DNA from: Cristatella mucedo
Taxonomy: Eukaryota; Bryozoa; Phylactolaemata; Cristatellidae
NCBI GenBank assembly: GCA_009760855.2
Contig: WPIO01000314.1
Span: 1 to 64,000, forward strand
DNA: 64,000 nt
Reading direction: 5' to 3'
Shown here: positions 14,301 to 25,245 of the stretch, in pieces
How positions within the stretch are numbered: the first letter of the stretch is position 1
How the letters are laid out: each line of letters starts with the position of its first letter
Translations under genes and position numbers: made by a program
Notes under the pieces: generated by a model
What the model was told of the DNA's origin: nothing
The model's input: the letters and a program-made list of their open reading frames with translations, nothing else
The model's database searches: none

Positions 14301-16068
14301 TTTACGTTTTAAGCTATGCGCTTTACGCTTTACGATTTACGCTTTCTGCTTTACGCGTTCTGCATTTCGCTTTACGATTTCCGCTTCGCGCTGTACGCTT
14401 TACGTTTTCCGCTTTACGCTTTCCGCTTTACGTATTTCGCTTTACGCTTTACGCTTAACACTTTGCGATTTACGCTTTACGATTTCCACTTTACGCTTTA
14501 CGCTTTATGCTTTACGCTTTACGCTCTACGCTTTACGCTTTACGCTTTACGCTTTACGCTTTACGCTTGAGGTTTTTACGGTTTCGGGTTACGGGTTTAG
14601 GGTTTAGGCGTAAGGGTTTGGGGTTTATGGTTTAAGGCTTAGGGTTTAGGGTTTAGGGTTTAGGCTTGATACTTTACGCTTTAAGTATAAGCTTAATGCT
14701 TTACGGTTTACGCATTACACTATATGCTTTACTCTTTATGCGAAATGCTTAGCGTCTCAAGCTTTACGCTTTACGGTATACGCTTTACGCTTTAATCTTT
14801 CTGGTTAACGCTTTCTGCTTTCTGCTTTCTGTTTTCTGCTTTACAATTTCCGCTTTACGCTTTACGCTTCACGCTTTACGCTTTACGCTTTACGCTTTAC
14901 GCTTTACGCTTTACGCTTTACGCTTTACGCTTTACGATTTACCCTTTAGGCTCTAAGCTTAGCACATTAAGCTTTACGCTTTACGCTTTATGCATTACGC
15001 TTTAAGCTTTACGCTTTAACCTCTACGCTTTACGCTTTACGCTATTCGCTTTACGCTTCACGCTTTACGATTTACGACTTCCGCTTTACGCTTTACGCTT
15101 TACGCTTTCCACTTCAGGATTTACGCTTTACGCTTTACGCTTTGCGCTTTACGCTTTACGCTTTACGCATTACGCTTTACTCTTTATGGTCTACGCTTTA
15201 GGCTTTAGGCTTTACACTTTCCGCATTACGCTTTACGCTTTACGCTTTACGCTTTACGCTTTACGCTTTACGCTTTACGCTTTACGCTTTACGCTTTACG
15301 CTTTACGCTTTACGCTTTAGGCTTTAGGCTTTAGGCTTTACGCTTTACGCTTTACGCTTTACGCTTTACGCTTTACGCTTTACGCTTTACGCTTTCCGCT
15401 TTACGCTTTACGCTTTGGGCTTTCTGCTTTAGGCATTACGCTTTACCGTTTTCGATTTACGCTTTACGCTTTATGCTTTATGCTTTACGCTTTACGCTTT
15501 ACGCTTTACGCTTTACGCTTTACGCTTTCTGCTTAACGAATTACGCATTACGCTTTAGGTTTTGCGGTTTTGGGTTAAGGGTTTAGCCTTTTGGCTTTAG
15601 GGTTTTGGGTTTAGGGTTTAAGGCTTAGGGTTTAGGGTTTAGGTTTCAGTCTTAACGCTTTAGGCTTCAAATTGACGCTTTACGCCTATCGCCTTACGCT
15701 TAACGCTTTACACTTTATGCTTTACTCTTTACGCGAAATTTTTTGAGCTCCTAGCTTTAGGCTAAACGCTTTACGCTTTACGCTTCATGCTTTACGCTTT
15801 TCGCTTTACGCTTTCTGCTTTACGCTTTCTGCTTTACGCTTTCTGCTTTCCGCATTACGATTTACGCTTCAGGCTTCACACTTTACGCTTTATGCTTTAC
15901 TCTCTGTGCTTTACCCTTTATGCTGTATGCTTTACCCTTTACGCGTTACGCTTTACCCTTTAGGCTTTACGCTTTCTGCTTTACGCTTTACGCCTTAGGC
16001 TTAAGGTTTTCCGGTTTCGGGTTATGCGTTAAGATTGAAGCTTAAGGGATTGGGGTTAAGGGTTTAAG

Positions 16069-16115
16069 GCTTAGGGTTTAGGGTTTAGGGTTTAGGGTTT
16101 AGGGTTTAGGGTTTA
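16069..16115 (+). repeat. Interstitial telomere-type tract (TTTAGGG)n
   Basis: This is the longest uninterrupted TTTAGGG run, about six copies. Similar four- to five-copy runs lie near 250-280, 2,920-2,962, 5,017-5,054, 7,572-7,610, 10,805-10,840 and 13,619-13,655. Each sits in the same larger block, preceded by a GGTTTTCCGGTTTCGGG hinge and followed by TTTATGC or TTTACTC heptamers. The G-rich strand points rightwards, into the window. A chromosome end on the left would show CCCTAAA on this strand, so these are interstitial tracts rather than a left-hand telomere. Confidence 0.85.
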
Positions 16116-19100
16116 TGCTTTACGATTTACGCTTTAAATATACGCTTAAGGCTTTACGCCTTAGGCTTTACACTTTATGCTTCACGCTTTACGCTATGTG
16201 CTTTGCACTGTAAGCTTTACGCATTATGCTTGACGCTTTACGCTTTCAGCTGTTTGCTTTACGCATTACGCTTTAAGCTATACGCTTTACGCTTTACGCA
16301 TTACGCTTTACGCTTTACGCTTTACGCTTTACGCTATACGCTTTACGCCTTACGCTTTACGCTTTAAGCTTCTCGCTTTACGCTTTACGCTTTACGCTTT
16401 ATGCTCTCTGCTTTACGCTTTACGCTTTATGCTTTAGGTTTTACGGTTTCGGGTTACGGGTTTAGGAATTAGGCTTTAGGGTTTGGGGTTTAGGGTTCAA
16501 GGCTTAGGGTTTAGGGTTTAGGCTTTACGCTTGATGCTTGACGCTTTACGCTTTACTATTATGCTTAACTCTTTATGCGAAATGCTTGGCGCTTCAAGCT
16601 TTACGCTTTACGCTTAATGTTTTCTGCGTTACGCTTTCTGCTTTCTGCTTTACGATTTCTGATTTACGCGTGACGCTGGAAGCTTTACGCTTTATGCTTT
16701 ACGCTTTATGCGTTACGCTTCATGCTTTACTCTTTACGCGAAATGCTTGGCACTTCAAGCTTTACGCTTTACACCTTACGCTTTGCGCTTTATGCTTCAC
16801 TCTTCACGCGAAATTCTTGGCGCTTCAAGCTTTCCACTTCACGCTTTACGCTATACGCTTTACGGTTTACGCTTTATGCTTTCTGCTTTCTGCTGTACGC
16901 TTTCTGCTTTCTGCTTTCCGATTTTCGATTCACGCTTGACGCTTGACGCTTTACGCTTTACGGTCTACGCTTTACGCTTTACGCTTTACGCTTTGCGCTT
17001 TATGCTTTACTCTTTACGCAAAATGCTTGGCGCTTCTAGCTTTACGCTTTACTCTTTACGCTTTTCGCTTTACGCTTTACGTTTTACGCTTTCTGCTTTA
17101 CTCTTTCTGTTTTCTGCTTTACGATTTCCGCTTTGCGCTTTACGCTTTACGCTTCACGCTTTACGCTTTACGCTTTACGCTTCACGCTTTACGCTTTACG
17201 CTTTACGCTTTACGCTTTACGCTTTACGCTTTACGCTTTACGATTTACGCTTTACGCTCTAAGCTTTGCGCTTTAAGCTTTACGCTTTACGCTTTACGCT
17301 TTACGCTTTACGCTTTACGCTTTAAGCTTTACGCTTTAACCTTTACGCTTTACGCTTTACGCTTTACGCTCTAAGCTTTGCGCTTTAAGCTTTACGCTTT
17401 ACGCTTTACGCTTTACGCTTTACGCTTTACGCTTTAAGCTTTACGCTTTAACCTATACGCTTTACGCTTTACGCTTTATGCTTTACGCTTTACGCTTTAC
17501 GCTTAACGCTTTACGCTTAACGCTTTACGCTTTTCGCTTTACGCTTTACGCTTTAGGGTTTGGGGGTTAGGGTTTTGAATTTAGGGTTTAGGATAAAGCT
17601 GTCTTTGGTGCCGACGATATCGTCATTTTTACGGCCGATACGCTATCTCAAGCAGCCTATTTAGTCGCCCAAGCTGCCGCCACCTTTTTTATCGGAGACG
17701 ATATCGCGTGCTTTACTGGAGAAGCCGTCCCTCTTGTATACTATGCCATCTTACTTGCAGGATATTGTTCGCTTTATCTACCGATTTCTTTCATTTGGCC
17801 GGCAATACCGTCGTACTTAAATATGACGCTATTTCTATTGTCCGTAAAGCTGACTCAACGATGTCCAGGGCATGTGAGCCTTTCAACCCATGACTTCACA
17901 TTATTCGGCGTGCCAGTTCTCTTTTTGTTATAGCCGTATCTCGTGCGAACGATTCTGTTTCTCTAACGCATAAGGCAGTCTCTCTCGTGGACGACACTAT
18001 CTACATTACATCTTCTCTCGTCGCTCTAGCGGGCGATGCAAAATCTTTGTGAACGATGTCTTTTTTTTGCTTATTGTTCAGTGCATTAAGAAAATCCGCT
18101 GTATCGGTGTTGTATGCGTCACTCGTGCTTTACTCTTTATTTTCCCAGTCGCCAGAAGACGATGCTCTCTGTCTTCCGCATCGTGCAGTTACTCGGGCGC
18201 ACGATCGCTTCTCTTTTGCGATTGATGCAGTTACTCTCTCTTTATGCTTACTTCATTGCAATTGCTGCCGATGCCGTCTCTTCTGTGGATGATGGCCGTT
18301 CTTTTGAGGTCGTCGTTGTATCTCGTACGGATAGCGCCGTTTCAATCGCCAATCATGCGGTGTCAACACAAATCTCACCGCATCTGTCCAGAACGCCCTG
18401 GTGATTAAACGGTACTTTTCCACTTCATTTCTGATGTAGTAGAAGTCATCTCTAATAGGAATGGTTCCTTATCTCTAGATGATGACGCGGTATATCTTGC
18501 GCACGATTACGTTTCCCTTGCAGACGATGCCGTGTCCCTTGCAGCTCATTCCAAGGGCCAGGCTTGTGGTACTTTTTTTTATCGAAGACGCAGCCGTCCT
18601 CCTTACTGACGATTCCGTCCGTCTTGTGGACACGGGCGTCACTCTTACAGCGTATCCTTCGCTCTAGCAACCGATGTTATCCGACCTTCGGGCCATACCG
18701 TCGTACTTGTGGATTGCGCCCTTACTATCGTGGATATAGCAGTGCCTCAACAACACCCGGGGTATCTGTGCCGTTAATACTGCAGACACCACGGTATCTG
18801 TACATGATATTTCTCTTAAGGTCGTTCCAGTTTCCCTTGCAAATCATTCTGCCTCTCTACAGCACGACGCCGTCTCTCTTTTGGACAACATCACTCCCAT
18901 CACAGCTCCTTCTTTCGCTCTAGCTGATGATGCTGTATCGTATGCAAACGATTTCGTTGCTATTTGGGATAGCAGAGTTCATCAAGAACATCCGGTGTGT
19001 CGGTGCCCGACGCCAAAGAGACTCCCTATAATCATGCACTGCTACTTCTCATGCAGTTGTAGCCGTCACTCTTGCAAGCGATTCCGTGTGGCTAGAAAAT

Positions 19101-22100
19101 GATGCTGTCTCTCTCTTCCAAATCACGCTGTTTCTCAGGAGCGAGATGCCGTCGCTCTTGTGATCGATGCAGTCTTTCTCTCTTCAACCTTATTTCGTCG
19201 CTATTGCTGCCGATGCCGTCTGCTCTGTGGGCGATGGCCGCTCTATTAAGGAAGATGGCGTATCTCGTGTAGATGAAGCAGTATTTTTTGACGATGTTGC
19301 TGTGTCCTAACTAATCCCACCGTATCTGTGCAGCATGCCACAGTGATACAACAATATCTTGTTATGTCATTTCTCTTGCAGTCATAACCGTGTCTCATTA
19401 TAATTATTTCGCCTAGCTAGATGACGATGCTGTTTTTCTTTCAACGATGCCGTCTCTCTTTCGGACAAATCTGTCTCACTTGCCGACAATGTCGTCTGGG
19501 TTGCTGAAGATGCCGCGTCTATCACAGCTTACTCATTGGCTCAAGCTGCAGCTGCCTTCTCTATCGAAGACGAAGTTGTCTGCCTTACTGACGATGCCTT
19601 CCCTATTGTGGACGATACCGTCTCTCTTGCAGTGTATCCTTTGTTTAACCTACCGATGTCGTATATTGCGCAGACGATACCGTCGTACTTGGGCATGACG
19701 CCCTTTCTATTGTGTATAAAGCATCGTCTCAACGACACAAAGGGGATTTGTGCCATTCACAGCAGTGACTCCACGGCATCTTGGCTAGCGACTTCTCTCA
19801 GGGTAGTCGCCCTCTCTATTCTGCCCCTCTAAACCACGAAGCAGTCTCTATTTCGGACGACACCGTCCCCATCATTACAGCTTCTTCGGTCGCTCTAGTT
19901 GACGATGCCGTTTGTCCTCCAAACAATATCGTTTCTATTAGGGATAGGGCTGTCCATCAAGAACATCCGATGTATCGGCGCACCACGCCAGGGTGACTCT
20001 TGAGTTATTATGGATTGCTAGTTTTCATGCGAATGGAGTCGTCACTTTTGAGTACATTTCCGTGTCGCTAGAAGAGAATGCTGTCTCTCTTCCGCATTGT
20101 GCTCTTTCTTATTCACACGACGCCGTCTCCCTTGAAAACGATGCAGTCTCCATTCTCTATAACCTTGTTTCGTCTCAATTGCCGCCAATGCCGCCTCTTC
20201 GGCAGACAATGGCTGTTCCATTAAGGACAATAGTGTAGCTCGTGCCGATGATGCTGTTTCAATAGCCGATTATGCTGTGTCAGAGCGAATCTCACCGCAT
20301 CTGTGCACCACGCCCGGGTGATGTAACGGTATCTTTCAATGTCATTTCTTATGCATTCGTCGTCGACTCCAATAGGAACGATGTCGTCTATCCAGATGGC
20401 TATGCTGTATTTCTTGTGCACGACGTCGGCGCTTGAGCAGCGAGTCCTTTGCTCAGCTGCTGATGTCGTCTTTCATGCGGGTGATTCTGTCGTACATGGA
20501 GATAAATTCCTTGCTATTGTGAATAAAGCTGTGCCTCAACGCCACACAGGTTATCTATGCCGTTAACTAATGTAACACCACGGTATCATTGTGTGCAATT
20601 TCTCTCACGGTAGTAGCCCTCTCGCTTGCGAACGATTTTGTCTCTGTACAGCACAAAGCCGTCTCTCTTTGAGACGACATCGTCCCCATTACAGCTACTC
20701 CCGTGTTTCTAGCTGACGATGCTGTCTCTTTTTCAAACTGTGTCGTTTCTATTAGGGATAGCACTGTGCATCATAAATTTCCTGAGTATCGGTGCCCCAC
20801 GCTAAAGTGAATCCCTATTATCTTGCAATGCTACTTCTCGTGCAGTTGTAATTGTCACTTTTGCGAACGTTTCCGTGGCGCTAGAAGACGATGGTGTCTC
20901 TCTTTCGTATCACGCAGTTTCTTATTCGCTCGACGCTGTCTCTCTTAAAAACTATGCAGTCGCTCTCTTTTTAAGCTTGCTTCGTCGGTATTGCCGCCGT
21001 CGCCATATTTTCAGCGGAAGACGGCCGTTCCATTGAGGTCGATGCCGTATCTCATGTGTATGACGCCGTTTCTATTGCAGATAATGCTGCGTCTTAACTC
21101 CTACCACCGTATCTGTGCAGAACGTCCCAGTGATACAACGGTTACTGTCCAAGTCATTTCTCTAGCAGCCGTAGTAGTCTCTAAACAAGGAACAATTCCA
21201 TCTCCCAAGATGACGTTGCTTTCTTTCTTGTGCACGATGCCGTCTCTCTTGCCGAGATAGCCATCTCCTTCACCGACGATGTCGTCTCGCTTGCGCACGA
21301 TGCGGTGTCTCTTGCAGCTTATTGCACCGCTCAAGCTGCGGCTGCCTTCCCTATCAAAGACGAAGCCGTCTGCCTTACTGACGATACCGTCCCTCTTGTG
21401 GACCATTAACTCACTCTTGCAGCGTATCCTTCGCTCCACCTATCAATTATATATATATCCAGCGGATAGATATTCAGCGGGCGATACCCTCGTACTTGGG
21501 GTGACACCCTCTCTATTGTGTATAAAGCCGTGTGTCAACGATACCCAGGGTATCTGTGCCGTTCATCCCCGGGACTCCACTGTATCTTGGCGTGCCATTT
21601 CTTTCACTGTAGTTGCCGTCTCTCTTGTGGACAATCCTGTCTCTCTACAGCACGAAGCCGTCTTGCTTGCAGATGACGTCACCCCCATCACAGCTTCTTT
21701 CTTCGCACTAGTTGACGATGCTGTCTCTCCTGCAAATGAGGTCGTTTCTATTGGGTATAGCATGGTGCATCGAGAAAATCCGGAGTCTCGGTGCCCCATG
21801 CCATAGCCACTCTCCATTATCTTGCACTGCTACTTTTCATGCGGTTTTAGCCGTCACGCTTGCAAGCGTTTTCGTGTGGCTAGTAAAAGATGCTGTCGCT
21901 CTTCCAAATCGTGCAGTTCTTCAGGCGCACAATGCCGTTCTTCTTGTGAACGATGCAGTCTTACTCTCTCTTTAAGCTTATTTCGTCACACTCGCTGCCG
22001 CAACCACCTCTTCTGTGGAAGATGACTGTTTTATTGAGAGCGATGCCGTATCTTGTGTGGATGATGCCGTTTCTTTTGCTGATGTTGATGTGTCTCAACT

Positions 22101-23496
22101 GATCCCAACGTATCTGTCCTGCACGCTCCCGCAATACAACTGTAACTAGCCATGCCTTTTCTCTTCCAGCTGTTGTCCTCTCAAAAAAACTATTCCGACT
22201 CTCTAGATGACGATGTTGTATTTCTTGTGTGAGATTCCATATCTCTTGCCGACAAAGCCGCCTCCCTATCCGTCGATGTCGTCTCGCTTGCTGACGATGC
22301 TGTGTCTCTTGCAGCTTATTGCGCTACTCAGCCTACCGCACCTTCTCTTTCCACGAAAAATCTGTCTGCCTTACAGACGCTGCGGTCCCTCTTGTGGACG
22401 ATGAACTGACACTTGCAGCGTATCGTTCACTCTACCAATCGATGTCGTCTATTCTGAATGCGATACTGTCGTACTTGGGAATGACGCCCCCTTTATTGTG
22501 TATAAAGCCGTTTGTCAACTACGCCCAGGGTATCTGTGCCGTTCATCCCAGTGACTCCACGGTATCTTTGCGTACCATTCCTCTCAAGGTAGTTGCCGTC
22601 TCTCTTGCGAACGATACTGTCTCTCTACAGCACGAAGCAGTTTCGCTTGCAGACGACGTTGTATCCATCACAGTTTTTTCCTTCGCACTAGATGACGATG
22701 ATGTTTCCCTTGTGCACGATTTCGTTTCTATTGGGGTTTGCACTGTGCTTCAAGGAAATCTGGTGTATCGGTGCTTCACGCCAAAGAGACTCCCCGTTAC
22801 CTTGCACAGCTACTTCTCGTGCAGTTGTCACCGTAAGTCTTCCGAGCGATATCGTGTCGCTAGAAAACGATTCTGTCTCTCTCCCGCATTATGTAGTTTT
22901 TTAGGCTCACGATACCGTCCTTCTCCTTGTCGATGCAATCTCTTTCTCTTAAAGTCTATTTCGTCGCTATCGCTGTTTTTGCCGTATCTTCTGTGGACGT
23001 CGGCCATTTTATTGAGGTATATGGCTTATCTCGGGTGAATGACACAATTTGTATTGCCGATGATGCTCTGTCTCAACTAATCTCACCGAATCTGTGCAGC
23101 ACACCCCAGTGATACAAAGGTGTCTTGCCGTGTTATTTCCTTTGCTATCGTAGGCGTCTCTTGCGAACAATTATGTATTTCTGAGGCATGACGCAGTCTC
23201 TCCTAAAGAGGAAACCGTCCCCATTACAGCTTCTTCTCTTGCTTTAGCTGGTGATGCTGTCTCTCCCGCGAATGATGTCCTTTGTATTAAGGATAGGGCT
23301 GTGCATAAAAAATATCCGGTGTATTGTGCTCCACGCCAGGGTGAATCACCGTTATCTTGGGTTGCTATTTCTCATGCCGTTGCAGCCGTAACTCTTGCCT
23401 ACGATTCCGTTTTCGCTAGAAGACGATGCTGTCTTTCTTTCGAATTATGCCCTTTCTCAGGCGCACGATGCAGTCCTTCTGGCGATCGATGCTGAT

Positions 23497-23514
23497 TCTC
23501 TCTCTCTCTCTCTT
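23497..23514 (+). repeat. Short (CT)n microsatellite
   Basis: A short CT run sits at the same position within the satellite unit as the longer run at 24.3 kb, where the unit normally has TCTCTCTCTT. It is probably local slippage within a repeat copy. Confidence 0.8.
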
Positions 23515-24326
23515 TAAGCTTATTTCGTTGCTATTGCTTCCGCTGCCGTCTCTTCTTTGGAAGATGGCCGTTCTATTGAAAACAGTGCCGTATCTCCTGT
23601 GGATGACGCCGTTTCTTTTGCCGATGTTGCTGTATCTAAAATAATCCTTCCGTCTCCGTATAGCACGCCCCAGCGATTCAACGGTATCTTGCCACGTCAT
23701 GGTTCTTGATGTCGTGCTCGTCTGTAATTGTAACAATTCAGTCTGTCTTGATGACGATGCTGTATTTATTGTGCACAATGCCGTCTCTCTTGCGGACAAA
23801 GCTGTCAAAGATGCTTCGATCTGCCAACCGATGTCGTCTATTCTGCGGCAATTCTGTCGTTCTAGGGGATGACACCATCTCTGTTTTGTATAAAGCAGTC
23901 TGTCAACGACACCCAGAGCATCTGTGCCGTTCCTCCCACTGACTCCACGGTATCTTGGAGTGCCATCCCTCTCACGGTAGTTGTTGTCTCTCTTGCAAAC
24001 GATTATGTCACTTTACACCACGAAGCCAACTCGCTTGCAGACGACGTCGCCAACCATCACAGTTTCTTCCTTTGCACTAGATGACGATGCTGTTTCCCTT
24101 GCGAACGGTGTGGTTCTATTGGGGTTTGCACTGTGCATCAAGAAAATTCGGTGCATTGGCGCCCCTTGCCGAAGAGACTCCCCGTTACCTTGCACTTCTA
24201 CTTCTCATCCAGTTGTAGCCTTCAGTGTTGCGAGCGATACCTTGTCTCTAGAAAAGGAGGCTGTCTCTCTTCAGCATCATGCAGTTTCTCCTAAGTACGA
24301 TGCTGTAGGTCTTGCGATCGATGCCG

Positions 24327-24391
<65 letters not shown>
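24327..24391 (+). repeat. (CT)n microsatellite
   Basis: About 65 bp of nearly pure CT dinucleotides, with one TTT interruption. It arose inside a 21-bp satellite copy whose consensus already holds TCTCTCT. No other function is visible. Confidence 0.95.
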
Positions 24392-24393
<2 letters not shown>

Positions 24394-25245
24394 AAGCCTA
24401 TTTCATCTCTATTACTGGTGATGCCGTCTGTACCGTGGAATTTGAAGTTTTAATGAGGACGATGGTCAATCTCTTGTGGATGACTCCGTTTCTGTTGCTG
24501 ATGATGCTTTATCTTAACTAATCTTACTGAATATGTGGAGCACGCACCAATCATACAACGGTATCTTGCCATGTCATTTCTCCGGATGTCGTAGTCGTCA
24601 GTAATAGGAACGATTCCGTCTCTCTAAATAACGATGCTGTATTTATTGTGCACGATGCGGTCTCTCTTGCGAGTAAAGCTGTTTCTCTTGCAGACGATGT
24701 CGTCTCGGTCGCAGACGATTTACGTCATCTTGGATTGCCATTGCTCATCCGATAGTATCCGTAACTCTTGCAAACGATTTTGTGTCACTGGAAGAGGATG
24801 CTGTCTTTCTTCAGCATCATGCGATTTCTCAGGCGCACTATATCGTCCTTCTAGCAAACGATTCAGTCTCCCTTTCTCTTTAAGCTACTCCGTCACTATT
24901 TCTGCCGATGCCGTTTCTTCTTCAGACGACGGCCGTTCTATTTAGGACGACGCCGTCTCTCGTGTCGATGACGCTGTTTCTATTGCCGATGACGCTGTGT
25001 CTCAACAAATGCCACTGTTAAATGCCCATTTCATATAACGAAATCTTGCCAGTTCATTTCTTATGTAGTCGTAGTCACCTCTAATAGCAATGATTACGTC
25101 TCTCTAGATGACGATGCTGTATTTCTTGTGCACGATGCCGACTCTCTTGCGGATAAAGCCGTCTCGCTTGCCGTCGTTGTCGTCTCGCTTGCTGACGATA
25201 CCGTGTCTCTTGCAGCTTATTCCGTCGGTCATGCTACCGCCGCCT

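Larger units (their letters stand above)
1..17592 (+). repeat. TTTACGC heptamer satellite with telomere-type TTTAGGG blocks
   Basis: The whole stretch is a tandem array of 7-bp units. The commonest unit is TTTACGC, with one-base variants (TTTATGC, TTTCTGC, TTTACCC, TTTAGGC, TTTGCGC) and short runs of exact TTTAGGG, the plant/alveolate-type telomere repeat. Heptamer phase is kept where TTTAGGG passes through TTTAGGC into TTTACGC, so the satellite looks like a diverged telomeric repeat. Because 7 is not a multiple of 3, a stop-free heptamer array is open in all three frames and reads as a repeating FTLYALR peptide. The many open frames of 60-180 codons here are therefore artefacts. No gene, tRNA or rRNA is visible in this stretch. 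Confidence 0.95.
17593..25245 (+). repeat. 21-bp-based satellite, forward arm (AVSLADD-like)
   Basis: The heptamer array stops at about 17,592 and a different, more GC-balanced repeat begins. Its basic unit is about 21 bp (GCCGTCTCTCTTGCGGACGA and variants), which translates on + as a seven-residue AVSLADD pattern. Groups of these units are separated by a conserved non-21-bp segment containing GTGAYWCMAC followed by GGTATCTTGGC. Similar segments recur about every 330 bp, and every third one is more alike (period about 0.9-1.0 kb). Open frames of 60-239 codons arise because 21 is divisible by 3, but they start and stop haphazardly and change frame from unit to unit. I see no convincing gene in the 7.6 kb. 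Confidence 0.85.

Noticed and set aside
368-17374. Some thirty open frames of 60-184 codons on the + strand with an FTLYALR-type repeat
   Set aside because: They are the unavoidable translation of stop-free 7-bp repeats, which read the same in all three frames. Starts and ends fall on random variant heptamers.
22319-23038. A 239-codon + strand open frame with AVSLANDTVSLQ-like sequence
   Set aside because: It is the longest of many open frames made by 21-bp units. Neighbouring copies of the same unit are broken or in other frames, and no start context or domain is present.
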